Shown: one piece after another, positions 34,801 to 45,330 of the stretch
Position numbering within the stretch: the stretch's first letter is position 1
Layout of the letters: every line of letters begins with the position of its first letter
The notes under the pieces: generated by a model
Databases searched by the model: none
What the model saw: the letters and a program-made list of their open reading frames with translations, nothing else
What the model was told of the DNA's origin: nothing
Assembly: GCF_031143425.1 (NCBI RefSeq)
Contig: NC_090444.1
Coordinates: 59,081,533 to 59,145,532 of the forward strand
Direction: 5' to 3'
Origin: Pleurodeles waltl
Taxonomy: Eukaryota; Chordata; Amphibia; Caudata; Salamandridae
Length of the DNA stretch: 64,000 bases
Position numbers and translations under genes: made by a program

Positions 34801-36615
34801 CATTCTTCCAGACTCCAGCTCTACTTGTTCACCCTGTGCCTTGCACTGTGCTCTTGTTTTCACACACACCAGTTCAGGGATACCCAGCATTGCTGCATGG
34901 GTTTTTAGTTCTACCTCAGCCCATGCTGAGGACTCCAGGTCATTTCCAAGCAGACAGTCCACTGGGATATTTGAGGAGACCACCACCTGTTTCAGGCCAT
35001 TGACCCCTCCCCATTCTAAAGTAACCATTGCCATGGGATGTACTTTTCTCTGATTGTCAGCGTTGGTGACTGTGTAAGTTTTTCCAGTCAGGTATTGGCC
35101 AGGGGAAACCAGTTTCTCTGTCACCATGGTGACACTGGCACCTGTATCCCTCAGGCCCTCTATTCTAGTCCCATTAATTAAGAGTTGCTGTCTGTATTTT
35201 TGCATGTTAGGCGGCCAGACAGCTAGTGTGGCTAAATCCACCCCACCCTCAGAAACTAGAGTAGCTTCAGTGTGGACCCTGATTTGCTCTGGGCACACTG
35301 TTGATCCCACTTGGAGACTAGCCATACCAGTGTTACCTGGATGGGAGTTTGGAGTGGAACCTTTCTTGGGACAGGCCTTGTCTCCAGTTTGGTGTCCATG
35401 CTGTTTACAGCTATGACACCAGGCCTTTTTGGGATCAAAGTTTTTACCCTTGTACCCATTGTTTTGTGAAGAGGCTCTGGGCCCACCCTCCTGTGCAGGT
35501 TTTTGGGGGCCTGTAGAAGACTCTTTACTATTTTTAGTTTTGGTTGTCTCATCACCCTTCCCCTGGGGAGTCTTTGTGACCCCTTTCTTTTGGTCACCCC
35601 CTGTTGAAGTCTTGGACACCCTTGTCTTGACCCAATGGTCCGCCTTCTTTCCCAATTCTTGGGGACAAATTGGTCCTAGGTCTACCAGATGCTGATGCAG
35701 TTTTTCATTGAAACAATTACTTAACAGGTGTTCTTTCACAAATAAATTGTACAGCCCATCATAATTACTTACACCACTGCCTTGAATCCAACCATCTAGT
35801 GTTTTCACTGAGTAGTCTACAAAGTCAACCCAGGTCTGGCTCGAGGATTTTTGAGCCCCCCTGAATCTAATCCTATACTCCTCAGTGGAGAATCCAAAGC
35901 CCTCAATCAGGGTACCCTTCATGAGGTCATAAGATTCTGCATCTTGTCCAGAGAGTGTGAGGAGTCTATCCCTACACTTTCCTGTGAACATTTCCCAAAG
36001 GAGAGCTCCCCAGTGAGATTTGTTCACTTTTCTGGTTACACAAGCCCTCTCAAAAGCTGTGAACCATTTGGTGATGTCATCACCATCTTCATATTTAGTT
36101 ACAATCCCTTTAGGGATTTTCAACATGTCAGGAGAATCTCTGACCCTATTTATGTTGCTGCCACCATTGATGGGTCCTAGGCCCATCTCTTGTCTTTCCC
36201 TCTCTATGGCTAGGATCTGTCTTTCCAAAGCCAATCTTTTGGCCATCCTGGCTAACTGGATGTCCTCTTCACTGGAGTTATCCTCAGTGATTTCAGAGGT
36301 GTTGGTCTCTCCTGTGAGGGAACCAGCATCTCTGACTATTATTTTTGGAGTCAGGGTTTGAGGGACCCTGTCCTCCCTAGATAGGACTGGTAGGGGGGAA
36401 TTTTCCTCCAAGTCACTATCCTCTTCCTCTGAGTTGCCACCCTCAGAGGGGTTGGCCTTTTCAAACTCTGCCAAAAGCTCCTGGAGCTGTATTTTGGTAG
36501 GTTTGGGGCCCATTGTTATTTTCTTTATTTTACAGAGTGACCTTAGCTCCCTCATCTTAAGATGGAGGTAAGGTGTGGTGTCGAGTTCCACCACAGTCAC
36601 ATCTGTGCTAGACAT
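31837..36615 (-). pseudogene. Gag-Pol polyprotein: gag, PR, IN, RT, RNase H
   Basis: One frame of 1593 codons runs from ATG 36615 to the stop at 31837, broken by a single TAG at 32961-32959. Order: gag with acidic linker and coiled region; a zinc knuckle CHSCKQHGHQTGDKAC (CX2CX4HX6C, unusual last spacing); protease LRDTGASVT near residue 490; integrase HHCC zinc finger from HDIPLAGHLG to CLSCPTC (about 728-765), then the DDE core VGVDIVGPL, SDRGTNFMS and VERFNKTLKG (about 800-900); then RT from SPWASPVVLVPK (about 1185) through FDLTAGYWQI and YLDDIAVF; then RNase H with QTDASEHGIG and HANADGLSR at the C-terminus. Integrase before RT is the Gmr1 order rather than that of classical Ty3. The TAG replaces the aromatic residue in FCVDYRGLN and removes RT and RNase H unless suppressed. 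Confidence 0.95.
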
Positions 36616-36860
36616 TTTGCTTCTAAAAGTTGGAATACTTTTTAAGAATCTACAACTGGTTCTAGAATCTAATTCAAACTTTTACAAACTTTTAAACTCT
36701 AAAAGAAATGCTAAACAGGATCTAACACAAGGCCCTAGCAGGTCTTTTAAGAATTTAGAAAACTTTTCAAATTGCAAAAATCAATTTCTAATGACAATTT
36801 TGGAATTTGTCGTGTGATCAGGTATTGGCTGAGTAGTCCAGCAAATGCAAAGTCTTGTAC

Positions 36861-36878
36861 CCCACCGCTGATCCACCA
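36861..36878 (-). other. Primer binding site of the gypsy element
   Basis: One base after the 5' LTR, the minus strand reads TGGTGGATCAGCGGTGGG. The TGG start is complementary to a tRNA CCA end. I cannot name the tRNA without a search. Confidence 0.6.
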
Positions 36879-36879
36879 A

Positions 36880-39567
36880 TGTAGGAAGTTGGCTCTGTAT
36901 GTGCTATTTCAAAGTTAGGAATAGCATGCACAGAGTCCAAGGGTTCCCCTTAGAGGTAAAATAGTGGTAAAAAGAGATAATACTAATGCTCTATTTTGTG
37001 GTAGTGTGGTCGAGCAGTAGGCTTATCCAAGGAGTAGTGTTAAGCATTCGTTGTACATACACATAGACAATAAATGAGGTACACACACTCAGAGACAAAT
37101 CCAGCCAATAGGTTTTGTTATAGAAAAATATCTTTTCTTAGTTTATTTTAAGAACCACAGGTTCAAATTTAACATGTAATATCTTGTTTGAAAGGTATTG
37201 CAGGTAAGTACATTAGGAACTTTGAATCATTTCAATTGCATGTATACTTTTCAAGTTATTCACAAATAGCTATTTCAAAAGTGGACACTTAGTGCAATTT
37301 TCACAGTTCCTGGGGGAGGTAAGTTTTTGTTAGTTTTACCAGGTAAGTAAGACACTTACAGGGTTCAGTTCTTGGTCCAAGGTAGCCCACCGTTGGGGGT
37401 TCAGAGCAACCCCAAAGTCACCACACCAGCAGCTCAGGGCCGGTCAGGTGCAGAGTTCAAAGTAGTGCCCAAAACGCATAGGCTAGAATGGAGAGAAGGG
37501 GGTGCCCCGGTTCCGGTCTGCTTGCAGGTAAGTACCCGCGTCTTCGGAGGGCAGACCAGGGGGGTTTTGTAGGGCACCGGGGGGGACACAAGCCCACACA
37601 GAAATTTCACCCTCAGCAGCGCGGGGGCGGCCGGGTGCAGTGTAGAAACAAGCGTCGGGTTTGCAATGTTAGTCTATGAGAGATCAACGGATCTCTTCAG
37701 CGCTGCAGGCAGGCAAGGGGGGGCTTCCTCGGGGAAACCTCCACTTGGGCAAGGGAGAGGGACTCCTGGGGGTCACTTCTCCAGTGAAAGTCCGGTCCTT
37801 CAGGTCCTGGGGGCTGCGGGTGCAGGGTCTCTCCCAGGCGTCGGGACTTTGGATTCAAAGAGTCGCGGTCAGGGGAAGCCTCGGGATTCCCTCTGCAGGC
37901 GGCGCTGTGGGGGCTCAGGGGGGACAGGTTTTGGTACTCACAGTATCAGAGTAGTCCTGGGGTCCCTCCTGAGGTGTTGGATCTCCACCAGCCGAGTAGG
38001 GGTCGCCGGGTGCAGTGTTGCAAGTCTCACGCTTCTTGCGGGGAGCTTGCAGGGTTCTTTCAAGGCTGCTGGAAACAAAGTTGCAGCCTTTCTTGGAGCA
38101 GGTCCGCTGTCCTCGGGAGTTTCTTGTCTTTTCGAAGCAGGGGCAGTCCTCAGAGGATGTCGAGGTCGCTGGTCCCTTTGGAAGGCGTCGCTGGAGCAGG
38201 ATCTTTGGAAGGCAGGAGACAGGCCGGTGAGTTTCTGGAGCCAAGGCAGTTGTCGTCTTCTGGTCTTCCTCTGCAGGGGTTTTCAGCTAGGCAGTCCTTC
38301 TTCTTGTAGTTGCAGGAATCTAATTTTCTAGGGTTCAGGGTAGCCCTTAAATACTAAATTTAAGGGCGTGTTTAGGTCTGGGGGGTTAGTAGCCAATGGC
38401 TACTAGCCCTGAGGGTGGGTACACCCTCTTTGTGCCTCCTCCCAAGGGGAGGGGGTCACAATCCTAACCCTATTGGGGGAATCCTCCATCTGCAAGATGG
38501 AGGATTTCTAAAAGTCAGAGTCACCTCAGCTCAGGACACCTTAGGGGCTGTCCTGACTGGCCAGTGACTCCTCCTGGTTGCTTTCTTTGTTCCCTCCAGC
38601 CTTGCCGCCAAAAGTGGGGGCCGTGGCCGGAGGGGGCGGGCAACTCCACTAAGCTGGAGTGCCCTGCTGGGCTGTGACAAAGGAGTGAGCCTTTGAGGCT
38701 CACCGCCAGGTGTCACAGCTCCTGCCTGGGGGAGTTGTTAGCATCTCCACCTAGTGCAGGCTTTGTTACTGGCCTCAGAGTGACAAAGGCACTCTCCCCA
38801 TGGGGCCAGCAACATGTCTCTGGTGTGGCAGGCTGCTGGAACTAGTCAGCCTACACAGACAGTCGGTTAAGTTTCAGGGGGCACCTCTAAGGTGCCCTCT
38901 GTGGTGTATTTTACAATAAAATGTACACTGGCATCAGTGTGCATTTATTGTGCTGAGAAGTTTGATACCAAACTTCCCAGTTTTCAGTGTAGCCATTATG
39001 GTGCTGTGGAGTTCGTGTTTGACAGACTCCCAGACCATATACTCTTATGGCTACCCTGCACTTACAATGTCTAAGGTTTTGTTTAGACACTGTAGGGGTA
39101 CCATGCTCATGCACTGGCACCCTCACCTATGGTATAGTGCACCCTGCCTTAGGGCTGTAAGGCCTGCTAGAGGGGTGTCCTACCTATACTGCATAGGCAG
39201 TGAGAGGCTGGCATGGCACCCTGAGGGGAGTGCCATGTCGACTTACTCGTTTTGTCCTCACTAGCACACACAAGCTGGCAAGCAGTGTGTCTGTGCTGAG
39301 TGAGAGGTCTCCAGGGTGGCATAAGACATGCTGCAGCCCTTAGAGACCTTCCTTGGCATCAGGGCCCTTGGTACTAGAAGTACCAGTTACAAGGGACTTA
39401 TCTGGATGCCAGGGTCTGCCAATTGTGGATACAAAAGTACAGGTTAGGGAAAGAACACTGGTGCTGGGGCCTGGTTAGCAGGCCTCAGCACACTTTCAAT
39501 TGTAAACATAGCATCAGCAAAGGCAAAAAGTCAGGGGGCAACCATGCCAAGGAGGCATTTCCTTACA
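36880..39567 (-). repeat. 5' LTR of the gypsy element (2688 bp)
   Basis: It is the upstream LTR with respect to the minus-strand polyprotein. It differs from the other LTR by a 2-bp TT indel (GGACAC-TTAGTGC) and a few substitutions, for example at the sites corresponding to 29154, 29289 and 30923. It should hold the element promoter. Confidence 0.95.
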
Positions 39568-42140
39568 GCACCCACTGCCACAAATGGTGGGAGGACCTGC
39601 GCCGCTGGGCAAGGAAGACGGCGGAGGCCCAGCTGGGGCTGGCCTTCCAATGAGAAAGGGGTGCCTGTCGTACCCTGACCCCCCTGATGTTCCGCATCCT
39701 AGCGGTGGCCTATCCGGAGTTGGATGGGCGCTTGAGGGCATCACAGCAGCCACAAGGGGGTGAGTACAGATTCAGAATCATGACTTTGCATGCGTTAAGG
39801 TTTTACCTGGGTGGGGATGTGGACTGTGGGTGCCCCTAGGCCAGGGCGAACATGGCAGGGTAGGTCCCTTGTTGGTCAGGCTCTGAAGCACTCCAACCCC
39901 AATGGTGTTAGTGGGCATCTACTACTGGGCAGGGCCCTGTTTGTTTCTGGTGTGCAGCTGATGGCGTTATGCTATGTACCCCATGGGCTGGTGACTATCT
40001 TTGTAACTTTGCATGGCCTAGTGCATAGGGCTGCTCCCTGTGTGTTGTGCATGCCAACGGTAGTGTTGTTGGTGGCATTGACCAAGTGTATCCTCTGTCT
40101 CTCCCCCCCTTTTTGTTTTGTCACCCTGTCCTTGTGTGTATTAGCATCATCTGGCGGAGGAGCAGAGGCACCGGCGATGGAGGGAGCTGCATCCCTAGAG
40201 GCCAAATCCACCGACGGTGAGGGCACCAGTGGGACGGAGGGCGGGGGGAGCACCACGACGGAGACAGGAGGGGACACTACCAAGAGCGACTCCTCCTCTG
40301 ATGGAAGCTCCCTGGTGGTGGCGGACACCTCTGTGCCCACCCCAACAACAGGTACAGCCGCCGACCCCCTACCAGCACCGCCCTCCCAGCAGCCCCTCAG
40401 CGTGATTCCCGTGCCCGTTCACCCAGGAGGATGGGCATCTCCTTTGCCCCAGGCACCTCAGGCCCTGCCTCAGTCAGCCCTGCTGCCCTCTGGAGGAGGC
40501 TATTGACCTCCTGAGATCCCTCACTGTTGGTCAGTCAACCATTCTGAATGCTATTCAGGGTGTCGATAGGCATTTGCAACAAACAAATGCATACCTGGAG
40601 GCCATTCAATCTGGCGTGGTGGCCCAACAGAGAGCATTTCAGGCTCTGGCCTCCCCACTGATGGTAGCCATTGTCCCTGTCTTCAGTCTCCCCCTCCAAC
40701 TTCCTCTACCCAGTCCCACTCCCCTCAACCCCAGCCTAACCCAAGCACACCTTCAGACCAGCATTCACCCAAATCAACACACAGAAGTGGATCAGGCAAA
40801 CACAAGCACCACACTTCATCTCACAGGCACTCACACAAGCACCATCCCCATGCAGACACACCAACATCCACAGCCTCCACTGTGTCCCCCTCCTCGTCCA
40901 CCTCCCTCTCAGTAGCATCTCCACTCACACCTGCATGCACTACATCCTCATCCACTACCTCCATCAGCAGCACGCCCATCACTACACACCCCTCACTGGC
41001 AGTCACCACCCCCACATCCATGCACACGTCCCCTGTGTCCTCTCCCACTGTGTCTGTGGCCCCTCCTCCCAAAGTACACAAATGCAAGCACACACCCACC
41101 CAACAGCCATCCACCTCACAACAGCATCCAGTTCATGCACCTGCACCCAAACACAGCAGACTGACACCTCCTACAACCACTCCCTCTTCCTCCACTCCCA
41201 AATCTTCACCCTCTTCCCGCCCCAATGTCCCTAAGAAGCTTTTCCTAGCCACCCTTGACCTCTTCCCTACCACCCCCCCGCCCTTCACCTCAGGCCAGGG
41301 TGGCCAGAAACAGCCCAGCACCTCAGCCACCAAGTCCACGTCCGCTGTGGTTTCTGCAGCTGTCAGAGGCTCTAAGGGGGCACCCGTCAGCCCAGCCAGT
41401 GGCCAAGAAGATTTTGCCACCTGGCAAGGTCAAGAAGGGGACAGCATCCAGCAAGGAGAAGGAGCCACAACCACAGAGCAAGGCCACGTCAAAGACTCCA
41501 GCTGCCAGACCCAAGGTGACACCACCATCTGCCAAGGACAGGAAGGGGCACAAAACACCAGCCAAGGTACTTCGGCCATCCGAGCCTGCAGGTGGAGGCC
41601 TGGTGGCTACCAGCACAACCGCCAGTACGCTACCTGCACCGCGGCCAGCACCGCCACCTGCACCGCCGCAAGCGCCGCATGCACCACCACCTGCACCGCC
41701 ACAAGCACCACTACTGTCAGCAGCGCCAGCTTCAGTGGGCAGCCATCCGAGGCTGCAGGGGAAGGGCTGGAGCCTCCCTCCACCACTGGCAGCACCGGCA
41801 CCTGCACTGCAGCCAGCACCGCCACCTCCACCGCCGAAAGCCCCGCTGCAAGCACCGCCACCTGCACCGCTGAAAGTAGGACCACTGCCAGCAGCAGCAG
41901 CCCCAGTGGGCAGCCATCCAGGCTGCAGGGGAAGGGGTAGAGCCTCCCCCCAACACTGGCAGCACCCTCACCAGCACCGGCACTACTACCACTGTGCAGC
42001 CGTAGCCGCCGGCGGATGGACTGTAGCCCTGCCTCCATGGAGTATCATGCATCCTAGCCACTGCAAATCTCGTGGCTCTGACGCCCAGGTGAGGGACTGT
42101 GACCTGGCACCCCCCACCTGCTGTATCACTGGACACAAAG

Positions 42141-42665
42141 CCCCCTCCAGAACCAGTGGAAGAAGGCATCCACTCACCCTATCCTTGGCAGGATGAAGCA
42201 CAATGGGCACAAGGCCCCCTCCAGAACCAGTGAAAGAAGGCATCCACTCACCCTATCCTTGGCAGGATGAAGCACACTGGGCACAAGGCCACCTCCAGAA
42301 CCAGTGGAGGAAGGCATCCACTCACCCTATCCTTGGCAGGATGAAGCACGCTGTGCACAAGGCCCCCTCCAGAACCAGTGGAAGAAGGCATCCACTTACC
42401 CTATCCTTGGCAGGATGAAGCACGCTGGGCACAAAGCCCCCTCCAGAACAAGTGGAAGAAGGCATCCACTCACCCTATCATTGGCAGGATGAAGCACGCT
42501 GGGCACAAAGCCCCCTCCAGAACCAGTGGAAGAAGGCATCCACTCACCCTATCCTGGGCAGGATGAAGCACACTGGGCACAAGGCCCCCTCCAGAACCAG
42601 CATCCACTCACCCTATCCTCGGCAGGATGAGGACACTGTGCACAAAGCCCCCTCCAGAACCAGTG
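42141..42665. repeat. 74-bp minisatellite, about eight units
   Basis: CCCCCTCCAGAACCAGTGGA-type starts occur at 42141, 42215, 42289, 42363, 42437, 42511 and 42585, exactly 74 bp apart, with a shortened last unit to about 42648. Units differ by a few bases. Because 74 is not divisible by three, successive units are read in rotating frames, giving repeated peptides ending LTLSLAG. It lies after the coding part of Harbinger ORF2, probably in its 3' UTR. Confidence 0.95.
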
Positions 42666-42671
42666 GGCAAA

Positions 42672-42887
42672 CCACCCACTTGAGAGACTGCGGCCTTACA
42701 CTCCCCAGGACCAAGCAGGGGGCCACCCACTTGAGAGACTGTGGCTTTGCACTCCCCAAGACCAAACAGTGGGCAAACCACCCACTTGAGGGACTGTGGT
42801 CTTGCACTCCCCAGGACCAAGCAGTGGGCAAACCACCCACTTGAGAGACAGTGGCTTTGCACTCCCCAGGACTAACAGTGGGCATGG
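42672..42887. repeat. 51-55-bp minisatellite, four units
   Basis: CCACCCACTTGAGAGACTG-type starts occur at about 42672, 42723, 42778 and 42833. Each is followed by CTTTGCACTCCCCAGGACCA-like sequence. It directly follows the 74-bp array. Confidence 0.9.
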
Positions 42888-43479
42888 AGCCCCCTCCAGG
42901 AGCAGTGGCGTAGTACCATCTTCTGGCTGAGGTGCCCTCCCTCCCCGTCCCCCTGAGGTGCCTGTTTGTTTTCGCCCTGATGACCCTGCAGTGTTCTCTC
43001 CGTTTTGAGGCAAGAGTCAAGTGTGGGTTTGGCCTATGTGTTATGGCCCAGTGGGCCACGGGCTATTTTTGTTTGGACATTGTCCCTCATTTTGTATATA
43101 TTGTATATATTGTACATAGTGTTCATTTATTTATGTACGTATTTCTAAGTAGTTCTAATATTACACTCATTTGACTCCATTCCTTTTGTCCTTGTGTTAT
43201 TCCAGAGGGTTACGGGGTGTATATGTAATGTTGCTGCATGTGTTTGGGTGTATGGTGTTGGGGGTGAGGGTGGGGGTGGGGGTGTTGTGTGTTGCCTCTG
43301 TGTGTCACTTTCTTTTTCCTCCCCCCTTCCCTGTGTGCTAGGTGCAGTACTCACCGTGGTCATCGTCGCTGGCGTTGGTACTCCTGGTATATGAGCAGAT
43401 ACACCAGCATGGGAAAGACGTGCAGCTCAGGCTCCGTGGCGTCCTGGTTCTTGCTTGAGTGTCGAGAGGTGAGTCGTTT

Positions 43480-43752
43480 CCCTTCAGAACACTGTTTCTG
43501 CCGTGCTTTTGATGTCGTTGGTACCGCCCCGGAAAAGGTGGCAGATAGGCCTCTTGTAATACAGTGGGCAGAACCTTGTCTTCCGCCTGACTGTTGGCGG
43601 GTACCGCTGTGGTGTTTGTTGCTACCGCCGTGGCGGTCGGAGTGTTAAAGTGGCTGTCTGTGTTGGCGGTTTCCGCTATGATCATGATTCCATGTTTTTT
43701 TACCCCCGGCCTGTTGGCGGTGTTACCAACCACCAGGGTTGTAATGAGGGCC
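43480..43752. promoter_or_regulatory. Right subterminal motif cluster and TIR
   Basis: TGTTGGCGGGTACCGCTG, CTACCGCCGTGGCGGTCGG, GTTGGCGGTTTCCGC and CTGTTGGCGGTGTTACC lie between 43595 and 43727, before the 16-bp TIR at 43737-43752. This mirrors the motif cluster of the left end and supports a role in recognition of the ends. Confidence 0.6.
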
Positions 43753-43755
43753 TGT

Positions 43756-43895
43756 GTATCAGTCTCTATCTGCTCCCAGAAACCAGCCACCTCTCCAATA
43801 TGTATTCTTTGTATCTTTGCCTGTGACACTGTACAGCGCTCCTCTGCCTTCTGGTTAGGTCCACGCTACAGAAACACAAAATACACATACATTCA
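43756..43895 (+). mobile_element. LINE 3, right part (3' end) after the Harbinger insertion
   Basis: After the TGT duplication, the sequence runs into ACTGTACAGCGCTCCTCTGC and GGTCCACGCTACAGAAACAC, the kind of 3' end that follows the RT tail in L2/CR1 elements. This restores continuity with 23757-24630 and marks the LINE as the target of the Harbinger insertion. Confidence 0.6.
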
Positions 43896-45199
43896 ATAGT
43901 CAAGTGCTTTACCAAATTACATTAACCTTTGATAGTTCTAACTCTGTTAACTCTCTAGAATTATTATTGTTGTACAATTTGACAATGGCCACTATTGTGA
44001 CTGGTGAATTCTTGTGGCTCCTAGCAACATTCTCTACATTGAGGGGTTCTCCAGCACAGCATCTCCAGTTGCTAGGTTTGAGCCAAGCCCTGAGGGGACC
44101 AGCAACACAATGTCCTTGTCAGATGTCTCTCCTATCTAGACCTGCAGAGTGCCTTCACAAGACCAGGTATCAGTATAGGTTTGAAGGCTACCCCTGATGC
44201 TCGAGGTTTTCGAAATATGGTCTTTGAGGGTCTTTTAACTGCCCTTTTATTAATTGCAGTGAAATACTTCAAAGGCTACCCAACACCCCACTTTTGACTA
44301 GATAGCCCTGTCACAATTTACTAAAAATGTGTTTCCATGATTCCTTGAAAAACATAGGATCATGGTGTATACTGCCTCTGATTTCCAGTTTGGTCCTCTG
44401 ATGCTGTTTTTTGATCCAAGAATTCTGAATCGTGTTATTCTAAGGTACTGGAATGGCAGCATTTCTTCCAGCTAAGCACCGTCGAAGGTAAGATTATTTA
44501 ATCCTTCTCTAATGTTGTAAATCAAAAACCACTATGATAAATTTTATTTTTTTAAGATTCTATAGGGCACAAACCTTCCCTCTGCATCTTAGTGTACTTG
44601 TGCTGCATTGAGTGTGAGCAATCAAGAGGGACTCATCGGTTTGCAGCAAGACCTGAAAACCCTCCACTGCTACCACATTTTGCGAAGTTGCCAGCACCTA
44701 TTGGTATACATCAATTACGCGTAAGAAGAAAAGTGTGGGGGATAACAAGCACACCTGTTGGCTGCTTGTGAGATCATATAAGGTATGCTTAACTTTCCAC
44801 TCTTGCTTTCCTTCACTTTTGCAGTGCCATTTGCTGTGTTGAAAATGGATAGTTAGAGGTGCAGGTATTCACTTTACCACAGTAGCTGCACCTTATTAGT
44901 ACTGGTAGTAATGGATCGCTGTTGAGAAATATGGATACATGCATGCTTTTCCTGTCCCTTCCATGAAACCTTTGTACCGGACGGGGGTGGCCAGTGATAA
45001 GCCCATTCTATTTGTCCAGAGTAGTTTTCCCCCACTCGTCTGATCGGAGCCATGAACTCAGGCTCCTCTGTATACTAATAGCTATTGCCGGGTACTAGAG
45101 GTGTTAGTGTTACACCTCGCTCTATACGGACCTACACACACGAGATACATTTTCGAGTTGGATTAATTTATTTGGTCATGAATTCCGGGACACTAAGGG
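43896..45199. other. No recognisable gene
   Basis: I see no coding exon or element end here. Confidence 0.5.
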
Positions 45200-45330
45200 T
45201 TCCTGCGCTATACCTATTTGAGCCTTGAGAAAGTCACGGGGAGCACTTACTCCCATGACGAAACACGTGTTGGCTGTTATGTGATACATTAAAGATGAAT
45301 TCTTCATTCAAATCACTCCAGTGGAATTTT
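45200..45330 (+). repeat. Possible retroelement 3' tail with CACGTGTTGGCTG motif
   Basis: GACGAAACACGTGTTGGCTG followed by ACATTAAAGATGAATTCTTC resembles the 3' tails I associate with Penelope-like elements. A similar CTCTTCATTCAAATCTTCAG phrase occurs near 61040. No coding part is preserved, so the assignment is weak. Confidence 0.3.

Larger units (their letters stand above)
29121..39567 (-). mobile_element. Ty3/gypsy LTR retrotransposon, Gmr1-type gene order, complete
   Basis: The element is 10,447 bp: LTR 29121-31806, coding region on the minus strand, LTR 36880-39567. A perfect 5-bp duplication GCACC flanks it (29116-29120, 39568-39572), within exon 2 of Harbinger ORF2. On its sense strand the LTRs run TGTAAGG...CCTACA. 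A TGGTGGATC primer site follows the 5' LTR and a G9 purine tract precedes the 3' LTR. The two LTRs differ by about eight substitutions and one 2-bp indel by my count, so insertion was recent. Family membership follows from the gag-PR-IN-RT-RH order and motifs of the polyprotein. Confidence 0.95.
28713..42040 (+). pseudogene. Harbinger ORF2 (third gene), spliced, split by the gypsy element
   Basis: Exon 1 (28713-28825) starts MAHVSGRG but is one base out of frame with the conserved LTSEELERLLDGVLP. Exon 2 starts at 29038 (after TTTCCTGCAG) and runs to 29120, then is interrupted by the gypsy element. It resumes at 39573 with WWEDLRRWARKTAEAQLGL and ends at 39759. Exon 3 starts at 40145 and joins in phase: ASSGGGAEAPAMEGAA, then acidic Ser/Thr/Gly-rich sequence. 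A one-base shift near 40500 leads to LTVGQSTILNAIQGVDRHL and a helical AYLEAIQSGVVAQQRAF segment. A long Pro/Ser/Thr-rich region and a Lys/Pro/Ala-rich tail (KKILPPGKVKKG) follow in changing frames to about 42040. I recognise no named domain beyond a Myb-like Trp pattern. Presence at the same place in both copies argues that it belongs to the transposon. Confidence 0.7.
24631..43752 (+). mobile_element. PIF/Harbinger transposon, copy 2, complete ends, three genes
   Basis: The left end GGCCCTCATTATAACC and right end GGTTGTAATGAGGGCC are 16-bp inverted repeats with one mismatch. TGT flanks both sides (24628-24630, 43753-43755), the 3-bp duplication typical of PIF/Harbinger. The element spans 19.1 kb, of which 10.45 kb is the later gypsy insertion, leaving about 8.7 kb. 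It contains a Myb/SANT protein gene (+), a transposase gene (-), a divergent spacer, a spliced third gene (+) and two minisatellites. Motif clusters of GGCGGT/ACCGCC lie near both ends. Both canonical Harbinger genes are present but carry stops or frameshifts, so this copy is probably not autonomous now. Confidence 0.92.

Noticed and set aside
41255..42196. Pro/Ala-rich 313-codon frame considered as a separate host gene
   Set aside because: It lies within the Harbinger element, continues the ORF2 tail in a shifted frame, and overlaps the frame at 40882-41940, so low-complexity sequence explains both.
42141..42887. Regular repeats considered as a CRISPR-like array
   Set aside because: The repeats are contiguous minisatellite units without unique spacers, and the genome is eukaryotic.
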